A stretch of 64,000 nucleotides of DNA from Bdellovibrionales bacterium (GCA_018646675.1 JABGUH010000003.1:1-64000), one strand, 5' to 3'; positions 52,940 to 62,550 are shown, counted from the first letter of the stretch. Numbers and translations are program-made. Notes: generated by a model not told the origin, from the letters alone.

Positions 52940-54727
52940 CTATAAACCCAATGCACAGAGTTTACTAAAGTAACCATCCAGTTTAGTCAACTCATCTGTG
53001 GTTCCAGACTCAACTAACTCCCCATGAGAGAAGACAAATATTCGATCACAGATATTCAGAGTGTTTAGACGGTGAGCGATAATCAGGCACGTTCGCCCCT
53101 CCATCACTCTCAAAACGGCATCTTGAATAATTCCTTCATAATAGGGATCAATATTTGCTGTGGCCTCATCTAATACTAGGATTGCCGGTTGACGAATCAG
53201 TACTCGAGTTAGTGCAACTAACTGTTTCTGACCAGCACTTAAATTTGCCCCTCCCTCTAATATTTCACTTTCAAACTCAAGCTCCTTCTCCTTCATCACT
53301 CGTCCCAGTCCACTGGTTTGACATGCCTGAAAAAGATCCCCCTCTTTGAGATGCAAGCCACATAAAAGATTCTCCTGCAGGGTACCGTGAAAGATCACCA
53401 CCTCTTGTGACACCATCCCAATCTGATCTCTTAATGCTTCCCGCTTAAACTGGGCAATGGGGGTCTGATCAAATAAAATATCGCCAAGTTGAAATGGATA
53501 GAGCCGTGATAACAGTGCTACAGTGGTAGTCTTACCGCTACCGGTTCTACCGACTATTCCAATTTTCTCTCCGGCACCAATCTTAAAAGAGACCCCCTTT
53601 AACACAGGGGTTTGATCATTATATCCCATACTCAAGTTGTTGAACGTTACTTGACCATTAAGTCTTGTCGTAAGCTTTCCATTCGGACCTAAAGTATCAT
53701 CTTCTTGTTGCTCACTTAAAAAGGTCGTTACCCGCTCCGCAGAGGTAAATGCTTGTTGAATAACATGGATCTCTCTGGTTAAAAGTGCGATCGGATGAGC
53801 AAATCGTTCACAATAACGTAAAAAGGCAACAAATGGCCCAATGGTGAAAGTTCCGACCAAAATACCCTTACCTCCCAAAAAAAAGAGCAGCAACAAGGGG
53901 AGGTAGGTCAGAAAGTTGGTTAAAGGACGAGACCAACTATAAAAGCTATTGGCCCGCAAAACACTGGTTAGATGTTGATTTAGATTACCTTGATATTTTT
54001 CCGTCGACCAACGCTCCAATCCAAAACTGCGTATTAGAGGAAGACCACCTAGATATTCAGAAAGTTTAGAGTTACAAGCGCTATTAAAACGAGACATATC
54101 GCGGTTAATTGTCCGGATGCGCCCTTTGGTAGCAAGATTCATCCCGACCGCCGGTAGAATACTGAGAATCACCCACAGACCAATACTCCAATTGGTAATC
54201 AACATCGCTGCAATCGAGCTGACAAAGATGATTGAAGCACCTAAAATCCGTCCTAAACTTAACGAGAAAAATTGCTCAATTCCCTCTATATCATGGGTCA
54301 TACGAGTAACAGTTCGACCTTCTGGCTGCCGGTCATAGTAAGAGATTGGTAGCTGATGGATATGAGCAAAGATAGCGCGTCGGATATCCAAAATAGAGCT
54401 ACTCCCTCCACTGGCCATCAAACGACGTCCCATCCAAGCAGAGAGTATCGCCAAGGATTCCAAAAACAAGATCATAGTAACTAACGACCACGCATGAGTC
54501 TTGATACCGGCCACCAGTACATCTTCAACTAGCTCTCCCAGTACCCGAGCAGAGTACATCATGGTCAAAGAGCTCACTCCCAATAAAAGCAATGCTGCTA
54601 AATAGATATGAAAAAATGGCTTAACAAAACGGAAAAGGTAGATAAAGGATTTAAAGTCGCTGACGCGCAAGATGCGATCTTGCTCCATATATTGTTGATC
54701 ATTTGGTCCACTTGATTCGTTACTCAT
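52940..54727 (-). CDS. ABC exporter half-transporter with catalytic NBD
   Basis: The 595-residue protein has six membrane helices (about 30-320) and an ATPase domain: Walker A GIVGRTGSGKTTTVALL, Q-loop MVSQEV, signature NLSAGQKQLVALTR and Walker B LVLDEATANID with the catalytic Glu. The signature LSAGQ departs from LSGGQ. It overlaps the partner gene upstream by ATGA. The pattern (good Walker B here, altered Walker B in the partner) is that of heterodimeric exporters such as TM287/288, LmrCD and BmrCD. Substrates of the group include drugs, lipids and peptides. Confidence 0.92.
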   Translation of the reverse strand: MSNESSGPNDQQYMEQDRILRVSDFKSFIYLFRFVKPFFHIYLAALLLLGVSSLTMMYSARVLGELVEDVLVAGIKTHAWSLVTMILFLESLAILSAWMGRRLMASGGSSSILDIRRAIFAHIHQLPISYYDRQPEGRTVTRMTHDIEGIEQFFSLSLGRILGASIIFVSSIAAMLITNWSIGLWVILSILPAVGMNLATKGRIRTINRDMSRFNSACNSKLSEYLGGLPLIRSFGLERWSTEKYQGNLNQHLTSVLRANSFYSWSRPLTNFLTYLPLLLLFFLGGKGILVGTFTIGPFVAFLRYCERFAHPIALLTREIHVIQQAFTSAERVTTFLSEQQEDDTLGPNGKLTTRLNGQVTFNNLSMGYNDQTPVLKGVSFKIGAGEKIGIVGRTGSGKTTTVALLSRLYPFQLGDILFDQTPIAQFKREALRDQIGMVSQEVVIFHGTLQENLLCGLHLKEGDLFQACQTSGLGRVMKEKELEFESEILEGGANLSAGQKQLVALTRVLIRQPAILVLDEATANIDPYYEGIIQDAVLRVMEGRTCLIIAHRLNTLNICDRIFVFSHGELVESGTTDELTKLDGYFSKLCALGL

Positions 54728-56418
54728 CCCAACTCCACAATACGATCACAATACTTTAAAGTTGACGCTCGATGGGCCACCCAGATAACGGTAGACTCTT
54801 TAAGCTCCCGATCCATTGCCTGCAAGATGTGCTCTTCTGTGGCAGTGTCAACCGCACTTAATGCATCATCTAGTAGCAGTAGCTTCGGTTTCCTGGCCAA
54901 GGCGCGGGCGATGGTCAGACGCTGTTTCTGTCCACCTGAGAGGTTAATCCCCCACTCTCCCAACTGGCAATCCAACTGACCTTCAAACTCAGAAACATCC
55001 TGATCAACACCGGCAACATGCAGATAGTGCCAGATCAATTCGTCACTGATAGGCTGATCTAACATAATGTTATTGCGAATACTATCAGCAAAGAGTAGTG
55101 GCCGCTGAGTAACAATAGAGATCTCTTGTCGTAACTGATGATGAGAGTAAGCATCAAACGGCAATCCTCGGTAGCTGACAGTGCCTTCTTTTAAATCTCG
55201 CTCCAAACCACCAAGAATGTCTACCAGGGTAGACTTACCAGATCCTATTCGCCCTTTAATACCGACTCGCTCACGCTGATTAACCTCAAAGCTGAATTGA
55301 TTAAAGATCAAAGAATCACACTTTGGGTAGGAAAATGAAACTCCCTTGATTGATAGTAGTTTACACTCTTGACTAGCGGTAGTTTGTGAAGAGGATGGTT
55401 GAGCATCCAGTAGATGTTGCTCCATCGGTTGATTGTAAATATCACAAAGCCTTTGCAGACTCGCCTTGGAACTTTGGATATCCGAAATAACAAATCCAAG
55501 TTCAATAATCGGATCTTGTAGTAGAAAGACCAGACTTTGCATAGCGACAAACTCACCAACACTTAAAGTTCCAGCAAAAACTTTATTAATCCCAATGAAA
55601 AAAAGAATTAGATATGAACCGATCACCCCCACACCCATCAAAGGGAAAAAGCGAAACTCAGTAAAGATCGCCAACAACCGTTTTAATCGATACTCATAAG
55701 CTGCCGTTACCAATTTTTGCTCCCAATATGATCCGGTCTGGGTCATCCGTTGTAGCTTGATAGTTGAGACCGCTTGAGAGCTCTGTTGATTAAAGGTTGA
55801 GAGGTATTCCTGAGCCTGGGTGTAGCGCACGATCTCCAACTTGGCCAAGGATCTCATCGCCCAGCCCAAAGGGGGGATAATTGCCATTGACCAAAGAGTC
55901 ATCTGACGATCAATTGACCACATCATCGCCAATGTCATAATCCCCAAAAAGAGCACATCAAATAGACCAACCAGAGTGAATCCAAAGACAAAGCGAGAGG
56001 CATTGACATCACTAGTTGAAGCATTGATCAAAACCCCAGGAGTATATTTACTATTTAATTGATAGCGAGGAAAATAGCGCGCATGACGCCAGATCATCCC
56101 TCGCAACCAATTACCAGCGATGTGAGTCTGGCGGGCCATGGTTACTCGCCATCCAATCCGCCCCAACAGCAAGGTAAAATGAGAGAACAGGTAGAACCCA
56201 AACAGTAGATAAAAACTTCTCTCTTTAGTCTCCATAACCAAAAATGAAGGTAGAGCAATACCATTAAAGTGGTCGATGGCAAATCCTAATAGTCGGGGAT
56301 GTATCACCTGAGAGAGGGCAGTCGTCACCAAGGCGACAACCCCACCGAAGTAGGATATGGGATGAACCTTGATATGATGCCACCAGAGGGAAAATGGAGT
56401 CCAGTCTCTACGAAACAT
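54724..56418 (-). CDS. ABC exporter half-transporter with degenerate catalytic site
   Basis: The 564-residue protein has six membrane helices and an NBD with Walker A GIKGRIGSGKSTLVDIL, signature NLSGGQKQRLTIAR and Walker B LLLLDDALSAVD. Asp replaces the catalytic Glu. In heterodimeric exporters the subunit with DD-x-L-S-A-V-D forms the non-hydrolysing site together with the partner's altered signature, which is what the LSAGQ of the next gene provides. Its stop overlaps the partner's ATG, so the two are made in equal amounts and surely pair. Confidence 0.92.
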   Translation of the reverse strand: MFRRDWTPFSLWWHHIKVHPISYFGGVVALVTTALSQVIHPRLLGFAIDHFNGIALPSFLVMETKERSFYLLFGFYLFSHFTLLLGRIGWRVTMARQTHIAGNWLRGMIWRHARYFPRYQLNSKYTPGVLINASTSDVNASRFVFGFTLVGLFDVLFLGIMTLAMMWSIDRQMTLWSMAIIPPLGWAMRSLAKLEIVRYTQAQEYLSTFNQQSSQAVSTIKLQRMTQTGSYWEQKLVTAAYEYRLKRLLAIFTEFRFFPLMGVGVIGSYLILFFIGINKVFAGTLSVGEFVAMQSLVFLLQDPIIELGFVISDIQSSKASLQRLCDIYNQPMEQHLLDAQPSSSQTTASQECKLLSIKGVSFSYPKCDSLIFNQFSFEVNQRERVGIKGRIGSGKSTLVDILGGLERDLKEGTVSYRGLPFDAYSHHQLRQEISIVTQRPLLFADSIRNNIMLDQPISDELIWHYLHVAGVDQDVSEFEGQLDCQLGEWGINLSGGQKQRLTIARALARKPKLLLLDDALSAVDTATEEHILQAMDRELKESTVIWVAHRASTLKYCDRIVELG

Positions 56419-56469
56419 AGACTATTCTAGCGATGATCAGACAGGATGAAAACTTATTAGAAATGCTGT

Positions 56470-57600
56470 TTACTTATGGCTTAGATAATTATCTATCACC
56501 GCCAAGTAGCTGGTTAGCCAAGTTAACATCTCCTGTTTGCCCTTATTATCAAGCAGCGAAGACCGACTGATCATCTCAAGCATGTTGTTACGCTGATCAA
56601 CAAAGGGAGATAGATGTTCTTTTTTTATCTGTTCACTGGCGCTATATTCAGTGATCCACTGAGTAAATGCAGGTGCACTCTCTCCATTATCATTACTAGT
56701 ATTATAAATCCCTCCATCTACCACAAATCCAAGGTCGTAATCGTAGGTTAAGTGATAGATCAAATTCCCAGGGGCCAATAGATTAATAATATTGTGGCGC
56801 ATTAAGAAAGAGTAGTCGTTATTATAGATAAATTGATTATAGAGTTCAGCTTGAAAGCGGGAACCGGGAGCACTCTGGTGGATAAATGGAATTTTTTGAC
56901 GGTTTTGATCGAAAGTAAATTGATAAGACTTACGTAGCTCATTATCCCAGCCAATATAGATCTGTGGCTCTAATTGTAGATTACACCTTTGGGCCACTCG
57001 CTTGGGAGTCTCTCGAATAAATGCATAGCTAGTCAAATAGTTTGACCCATCTGGTAGCTTCATTGTCAATTTTACTAAACGTACCTTCAAGGTAGTTGAA
57101 TTAAATAGACCTAATAATTTATAGATATATAACTCTTTAAATAGAGTGCGCTCCGCTTTTGTTTGATCCTGTTGAGAACAAATTGTTGTGAATTTTAACT
57201 TACGCCCCATTTTACGAAAAATATTATTGGGTGATCTCTTCTTAATCCGTTTTTTCTCCTGCTTACTAATGATCACCTTAAGGGGGCGATAGTCACACTC
57301 TTCAAAGCGATATCCACCTCTGGCGCGTACCTTGACTTCAATATCCAGATTAATTCCGTCTAATTGATTATAGTACTTTAACTTTCCTGAAGAGAGGGTA
57401 CTCTTCGCATCTTCTGGATAGAGACTTGGATCATTGATTTTATTATAATCTGTGGTTAACTCAATTTCAATTGGATCAAACTGGTTGAAAAAGAGCGGGA
57501 CCTTAGAATCCTGACGACATTGAAAGACTCCTGGATACTCCTGCCCATATAATGAAGTGATTAGAAGAATTGAGATGGCGATAACTATTCTAACTTTCAT
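56470..57600 (-). CDS. Exported CotH-like protein
   Basis: The 376-residue protein has a signal peptide (VIAISILLITSLYGQ). The mature part resembles CotH-type proteins: VKVRARGGYRFEECDYRPLKV recalls the RGRGNSSW...K opening, then RKLKFTTICS, RTLFKELYIYKLLGLF, KVRLVKLTMKLPDGSNYLTSYAFIRET and LTYDYDLGF, the latter like the metal-binding D-x-D region. CotH proteins are atypical secreted protein kinases, so this might phosphorylate exported proteins. Similarity is by pattern and needs a profile search. It is followed by nothing on its strand for 50 bases, then the ABC exporter. Confidence 0.6.
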   Translation of the reverse strand: MKVRIVIAISILLITSLYGQEYPGVFQCRQDSKVPLFFNQFDPIEIELTTDYNKINDPSLYPEDAKSTLSSGKLKYYNQLDGINLDIEVKVRARGGYRFEECDYRPLKVIISKQEKKRIKKRSPNNIFRKMGRKLKFTTICSQQDQTKAERTLFKELYIYKLLGLFNSTTLKVRLVKLTMKLPDGSNYLTSYAFIRETPKRVAQRCNLQLEPQIYIGWDNELRKSYQFTFDQNRQKIPFIHQSAPGSRFQAELYNQFIYNNDYSFLMRHNIINLLAPGNLIYHLTYDYDLGFVVDGGIYNTSNDNGESAPAFTQWITEYSASEQIKKEHLSPFVDQRNNMLEMISRSSLLDNKGKQEMLTWLTSYLAVIDNYLSHK

Positions 57601-57661
57601 AATAAACTCCCTTCCAACTATTACATGTATATAATTGCAAGTTTCATATATTCAAACTAGC

Positions 57662-59101
57662 TTAAAAACACCTTCTCGGTGTCAGATGTTTATGTCTCAT
57701 CTCTTTTAAAAGTTGTTGCACTCGTTGACTGCTTTTAGAGGTAGGATAATCCTTTAAATATAGCTCGGACCAAAATATACCCTCTTCGATAATATTTAAC
57801 CTCCTATTTCCCAGTTGTGCATACAATCCGGGGCCAACATTACAACTAGTTAACAACATCTGTTGGTGATAGACCTCAACTCTGAAATAGTCCCATCTCT
57901 CGACCTCAGATGATCCTTTGTTCATCAGCAGGGTATTTTCCAACTCAAGAAAAAATGAGCGAAAATATCCTCCACGAGATAGTGACTCTAAAATGCGGGT
58001 CAAAACCTTCCACTTCCTTGCCAGTAAGGGATATTCCAGATCAATTAATGCATAACTTCTGGCGGCAACACAAAACTCACCCTTCAAAAGTAGCGCATCA
58101 GCCTCTTCTCTTAACTTTTCTGGCGCTCTGTCATTTAGACTAGGCAAATTACTCAAAGAACAACTTGTTTTAGCTGATTGATCACTAATTTTAATAAAAT
58201 GGCCGGCAACCATCGGCAATTGGATTCCAACGGTACTATAAAAACCAAGAATGGGATCATCTCTGATGGTTAAGGTTGGCCTGATAACAACATCTCCGAT
58301 CAAGGGTTTTAACAATAAACGGGGCCCCTTAACGGCAAAATCCAATGGATTTAAAACCACCTTCATAATTGATCCAAACGTCTTTGAACCAAGAAATATT
58401 CCTCGGTTATTATCAATTTGATTGATTAGTTTATAGGAGAGCTCTCCCATTAATGAACCCACAACCGGAGTTATGATCAGATCCTGAATAGAAGGAATCT
58501 CTGCGGTCGCCTCCAAACCATACTCCCAGTAAAGAGTAGACATTAAGCTTGAGTAGATAAAAGACTCTAGCGGCCGAAGGCCAGTGGTGCGGGCCATGGT
58601 ATAGTAAGCTGCCCCCGATAGTGGATGTCCGATCCAATTGACTGCAAAACTATCATGATCCATCACCGGACCACTACTGATATTTGAATACCATTTGTCC
58701 TTAAGAGACCTATCATTAAAATTATTATCGTTCCACTTGGTAATACCTTCCGGCAGTTCTTTCATTACGCCCATAACTGCGGCACCGATAACTAATCCAT
58801 ATACACTTTTCTTGAGTAATATTTGCTGATTTGAGGAGAGATCAAAGTGCTGCTGGTAGAGATCACCATTATCACTAAAAGCTGGTAAGTATACTGAGGC
58901 GGAAGAGCTTCCCCTCTCACTCTGTTGTAAATCGTTACAATACAGAGTATTTAACTCGTTCTTACTACTGACGGTACAAAAATTGTCTTTCAGCTTAATC
59001 TCACTAATTTGGATTTGAATTGCATCGTTGGCAAAAGATGAAAAAGATGCCACAACTGTGGCCCAAAGAATAACTCCAAAAACAAGTAGATTGCTCATCA
59101 T
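57662..59101 (-). CDS. Exported DUF3943-domain protein under sigma-54 control
   Basis: The 479-residue protein has a signal peptide cleaved near FSSFA and a DUF3943 domain (about 150-230). That domain shows NWIGHPLSGAAYYTMART, RPLESFIYSSLMSTLYWEYG and PSIQDLIITPVVGSLMGE, which form the family signature. The family is found in outer-membrane-associated proteins of Gram-negatives; its role is unknown. The C-terminal 150 residues are helical and carry three to four Cys. It has a near-consensus sigma-54 promoter at 59149-59165. It begins with two ATGs, and the second may be used. Confidence 0.8.
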   Translation of the reverse strand: MMSNLLVFGVILWATVVASFSSFANDAIQIQISEIKLKDNFCTVSSKNELNTLYCNDLQQSERGSSSASVYLPAFSDNGDLYQQHFDLSSNQQILLKKSVYGLVIGAAVMGVMKELPEGITKWNDNNFNDRSLKDKWYSNISSGPVMDHDSFAVNWIGHPLSGAAYYTMARTTGLRPLESFIYSSLMSTLYWEYGLEATAEIPSIQDLIITPVVGSLMGELSYKLINQIDNNRGIFLGSKTFGSIMKVVLNPLDFAVKGPRLLLKPLIGDVVIRPTLTIRDDPILGFYSTVGIQLPMVAGHFIKISDQSAKTSCSLSNLPSLNDRAPEKLREEADALLLKGEFCVAARSYALIDLEYPLLARKWKVLTRILESLSRGGYFRSFFLELENTLLMNKGSSEVERWDYFRVEVYHQQMLLTSCNVGPGLYAQLGNRRLNIIEEGIFWSELYLKDYPTSKSSQRVQQLLKEMRHKHLTPRRCF

Positions 59102-59148
59102 AATCCCGATCCCATTTAAATAATAATTTAGCTAAATAAGAATTTAGC

Positions 59149-59165
59149 TGCAAAATCGAAGCCAA
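59149..59165 (-). promoter_or_regulatory. Sigma-54 promoter of the DUF3943 gene
   Basis: On the minus strand TTGGCTTCGATTTTGCA (59165 down to 59149) fits TGGC-N7-TTGC, with GG and GC exactly ten bases apart. The start would be near 59138, about 37 bases before the ATG at 59101. Confidence 0.65.
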
Positions 59166-59281
59166 TTGATAAGAAAATCTTAGATGTAAATACAGGATAT
59201 TAGAAAACTTGACTAACTAGAAAAGTGTAAGGTGTATCAATCATATACAACTATTAGGTTGGAACTATTAACTAAATACCC

Positions 59282-60106
59282 CTAGATAGATAGATCTATA
59301 TTTAACCCACGAGGGAGCTGGTCATCAAAACTCTTCCAACAGCCGGCACCCCCATAGATCGGGGCACTCACCTTGATTTTAGGGGTCTGGGGATAGAAGC
59401 GGTCTGATGCGTAGAGGCCGGGATATTTCTTAACCAGTTTGGCCTCAGCCTTTTGTCTTAAGTTACTTTTGGTCAGAACATTACGAGAGTAGCTAACAAA
59501 TCTACGAACCATATCATCATCGATTTCATTAGATGGAATCGCCAGCTCTTTTGCCATATAACGTTTAGTATCCCTGAGGAAGGCTTGTACTTGACCACTA
59601 TTGGATTGCTCCATTAGTTGTGCATATCTATGACTGGCCCAATCGGGGGCCGCATTGGGAGGAAGATTAAACACTTCAAAGTATTTCCAAGTATGCTTGC
59701 CTATTCTATGTGCCACGGTAGGCTTTGACTTAGCAGAGCTGGAGGTTGATCCTGTGTTGCGATAAAAATCATTGGTATGATTGTTATAGGTTTTACTATA
59801 TCCACTATGTCTATTTTTGTTTCCACTACTAGAGGTTTTAGTTCTATCTTTCGGAGGGGGCGAATTAGGCTGTCCAGTGGCATGTATCTTCTTTAAATCC
59901 TCCCGTGCACCATTGATCAGCTTCATCTTTTCGGGGTCAGGATTACTACCCGCTTCGTGATAAATCTTAACCAACTGCCGATGTCGCTCTTTAATCTCCT
60001 TTTCTGTTGCATCAGAAGTAAGTCCAAATACTTTGTAAGGATCAATTGCCCAAGCGACAGTAGTGAAAAGCAATAAGATGAATAGTAGTACTATTTTATT
60101 TTGCAT
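59282..60106 (-). CDS. Exported J-domain-like protein lacking HPD
   Basis: The 274-residue protein has a signal peptide (NKIVLLFILLLFTTVAWA). A J-like unit follows at about 22-75: DPYKVFGLTSDATEKEIKERHRQLVKIYHEAGSNPDPEKMKLINGAREDL. The helix pattern is right, but the HPD tripeptide that drives DnaK is HEA (50-52), so it cannot act as a normal DnaJ. A polar Ser/Asn/Lys linker (75-130) and a second helical domain follow, which may be another worn J-like copy (WKYFEVFNLPPNAAPDWASHRYAQLME). It is outside the cytoplasm, where no Hsp70 is expected. Its start overlaps the 615-residue hairpin protein gene by 16 bases, implying joint function. Confidence 0.75.
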   Translation of the reverse strand: MQNKIVLLFILLLFTTVAWAIDPYKVFGLTSDATEKEIKERHRQLVKIYHEAGSNPDPEKMKLINGAREDLKKIHATGQPNSPPPKDRTKTSSSGNKNRHSGYSKTYNNHTNDFYRNTGSTSSSAKSKPTVAHRIGKHTWKYFEVFNLPPNAAPDWASHRYAQLMEQSNSGQVQAFLRDTKRYMAKELAIPSNEIDDDMVRRFVSYSRNVLTKSNLRQKAEAKLVKKYPGLYASDRFYPQTPKIKVSAPIYGGAGCWKSFDDQLPRGLNIDLSI

Positions 60107-61938
60107 GATCGGTTTGTTTTCCTTACAGTTTTTCTTATTACTTTTTTTAGTTTCTCCGGAGTCATCTTTTTAAATCGTTCCAGTACTTGCGCTAGTCGTT
60201 TTTTAGGTAGATGTGCCAGTCGTCCAAGAAAATGTTGAAGCTCTGTAGAGTTAGTGCCCAACAGCTTGCCCGCCTTGGTAAATAACTCCTTCAGTTTTGG
60301 ATCCTTGGTGATCGATCTTAACAGATCATCCACCTTGCGCATACTTGTAGCGGTGGCCGACTTTACACTACGGGTAATTAATCCACCAGATTTCAGTATA
60401 CCGAAACCAGCAAGTGTAGTCCCAGCTCCAATTAGTAACTCTTTGGCTGTTTGATCAATACGCTCTTCCAGCAATTGTGCCTGTTCGCAAGAGTAATCAT
60501 CGCCACCAAAACATGTGGTATTGAATTGCCCCTGAGTATATTTATCATCAATAATTTTATATCCAAGATAACCAGAGCTAGTAGCACCAATTGTAGTTGC
60601 TCCATATAGGGCCCCGGTGGCGACCATCGATGTCATCGTCCCTGCGGCCAACATCGGACCTGCGATGACAAGGCCAACACCGGTTAGAGCAAGTAAACCT
60701 GCCGCAATTGGCATTCCAATAGAAAAAATCTTATCATATCTCTCCCCTCTTATCCTCTCTGCCTGGATCTCACCTAGAACATCACAGAGCACACTAGCGT
60801 ACTCAGGGTGTTGGGCCAACAAACGGCCAGCAGCAAATGGAGAGAGGGAGACCATCTCCTTTAAGGAGTCATAGCTATTACTATCATCGCTCGCCTCCCT
60901 AATGTCCTTTAGGCCTGCGACTAAGTCACTTTTTGCCTGGGAGATCCTTGCTGTTACTAGTCGTTGATTTATCCGTGGGTGTTTCACTAAGTTGATTGTC
61001 GCTTTATCACTAAACATTGCGGACGTCGTATTCTTAGGGCCCTTTATCTCTTCTCCATCAATAACTCCACGGCGCTGGCCAAAAAGAGATTGATTGCCCA
61101 CCCTACGCAAAAGTTCTATGGCAGGAGTACGATGTAGAGTGACAAAATCACGATGATATTGCTCCCATGCGGTTCTCGATTCCTCGCTTTGAAAGCTAAA
61201 TTTATCATCCTCTGCTAAAATTGTAACTTTTACTAGTGAAGCATTTAGTTGTCTGATCTCCATATTAAGTTTATGTTCCAAAGCCTGTGGAGAGAAGCGT
61301 CGAACACCATTGTCTTCTAAAATTGTCTGCTGTTTTGTCAGCCTTGCCAGAATATGATTATATTCATCCTTTTGACAGCCGGAGCATATCTGCTTTGCGA
61401 TTGATCGCAAGTTGAGCTTACGTTCTGAAAGCTGATGTTCCAACATGAGAAAATTGTCGCTAACACTGTCCAATACTGAGCTAAATATCTGGTCAGAATA
61501 GTGCTTCGCAACGACTTTTTTATCCACCAGTCTATTTAACTGCTTAATTGTTTCGGCGTTTACCAATCCTGAAAGTTGCTGAGAACAACTTCGCTCGAAA
61601 GCTCCGCGAATTAAGGCAGCACGATGATTTGAACTCTGAAGTCCGCTACATCCATCCAGATAGTCCAGTGCCATACCAGCATTTGCCAGAGCATTACCTC
61701 GCAAAACTGCTGGGTCTGTAGGATCAAAATTTCCTGTCGCCAATAGTTGCTTTAAATCTCTTAGCCCTTCTCGATTCGGAGGTATCCCGCTAGATCTATT
61801 CACCAACTGCTGTAGACGAGAGAGATCTTGTGCATAGATCCCAATTGGAATTTGAATAAGTGCGGCAGCAATCACAATAGATCTAATCGTTGTGATTATA
61901 GTGGTTAAGTAAGAGCCTAATACCTTTGAATTATTCAC
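60091..61938 (-). CDS. Exported protein with glycine-rich hydrophobic hairpins, function unknown
   Basis: The 615-residue protein starts from GTG at 61938 with no clear ribosome binding site, with a long signal peptide (IRSIVIAAALIQIPIGIYAQ). Residues 40-390 are helical, with several Cys (DGCSGLQ, ERSCSQQ, QICSGC). At about 400-465 two long Gly/Ala-rich hydrophobic stretches (MPIAAGLLALTGVGLVIAG, MVATGALYGATTIGATSSG) form a likely membrane-inserting hairpin, and a third lies near 505-523. The tail is very basic (KRLAQVLERFKKMTPEKLKK). The layout recalls pore-forming or effector proteins delivered to a membrane, but no family is recognised. It overlaps the J-like gene. Confidence 0.65.
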   Translation of the reverse strand: MNNSKVLGSYLTTIITTIRSIVIAAALIQIPIGIYAQDLSRLQQLVNRSSGIPPNREGLRDLKQLLATGNFDPTDPAVLRGNALANAGMALDYLDGCSGLQSSNHRAALIRGAFERSCSQQLSGLVNAETIKQLNRLVDKKVVAKHYSDQIFSSVLDSVSDNFLMLEHQLSERKLNLRSIAKQICSGCQKDEYNHILARLTKQQTILEDNGVRRFSPQALEHKLNMEIRQLNASLVKVTILAEDDKFSFQSEESRTAWEQYHRDFVTLHRTPAIELLRRVGNQSLFGQRRGVIDGEEIKGPKNTTSAMFSDKATINLVKHPRINQRLVTARISQAKSDLVAGLKDIREASDDSNSYDSLKEMVSLSPFAAGRLLAQHPEYASVLCDVLGEIQAERIRGERYDKIFSIGMPIAAGLLALTGVGLVIAGPMLAAGTMTSMVATGALYGATTIGATSSGYLGYKIIDDKYTQGQFNTTCFGGDDYSCEQAQLLEERIDQTAKELLIGAGTTLAGFGILKSGGLITRSVKSATATSMRKVDDLLRSITKDPKLKELFTKAGKLLGTNSTELQHFLGRLAHLPKKRLAQVLERFKKMTPEKLKKVIRKTVRKTNRSCKIK

Positions 61939-62550
61939 ATCTGCTTTTCGGTAAATGAAAATAAATCTTAAAATATCACGTTAAGAACTCAGCACGATCA
62001 GCGCTACTTCCGAGATGGTGAGTAAGTCTCTGATATTAATTATTTAATCCTAACTAATTTGCAGCGAAGATCATCTGATTTAGACTATTTTGGGAAGGTA
62101 ATTTACTTAGTTCTAAAATATATTCAATATCACATCCGCAATAACAAAATCTCAGAATGCCGTACGATTGAATACATTGAAGAGATTCGTCAAATTACAC
62201 TATCGACTCTCCCTTTGATATAACAAAATTGTGGGCCGTAAAAAATGAGAGCTAGTACCTGCTGGTGGACGACAAGTCAAAGGGTCTAGAGCGAAAGGCC
62301 ACAACAGATATGCTTTAGCGAACGTAGCTAAATTGGAACCTGTTACAATCGCAATCCACGCGATTGAATTAGCAGGATGCTAAATCAAATCACACGGGTA
62401 TTGAGCATGGTGGTCGCAATCACAAAAATCTTAAAACCGCTTCGCTTACAAGATAAAACTATTTAAAACAAATAAGTTATGGCATATAATAGATTCCATA
62501 CGATTAATTAAGTATAGTTTATAGTGAAGTTGTAACCGGTTTATTGATTA
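61939..62550. other. Long intergenic region with possible transposase relic
   Basis: About 610 bases without an intact gene. The left 280 bases are AT-rich upstream DNA of the hairpin-protein gene. 62230-62480 is more structured and may be a decayed coding region, described separately. A TATAAT at 62485-62490 is a candidate -10 for the kinase at 62551; its -35 is poor. Confidence 0.5.
62249..62450 (-). pseudogene. Possible decayed coding fragment, perhaps IS4-type transposase
   Basis: Read on the minus strand, 62450-62390 gives KIFVIATTMLNTRVI and then a stop. After further stops comes LRSLKHICC, and later VLALIFYG. These pieces vaguely follow the order of an IS4-family transposase C-terminus (a V-V-T-T-L-L element, then L-R-x-L-K). 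The plus strand also has a 44-codon open frame without a start (62249-62383). Short perfect hairpins occur too (CAATCGC/GCGATTG, TTTAGC/GCTAAA), so a structured RNA is the alternative. Evidence is weak; no terminal repeats were seen. Confidence 0.25.

Noticed and set aside
60617..60874. 85-codon frame antisense to the hairpin protein
   Set aside because: Arises from Gly/Ala-rich codons read backwards.
62220..62480. RNase P, tmRNA, SRP RNA or 6S RNA
   Set aside because: None of their hallmark motifs is present despite the short hairpins.
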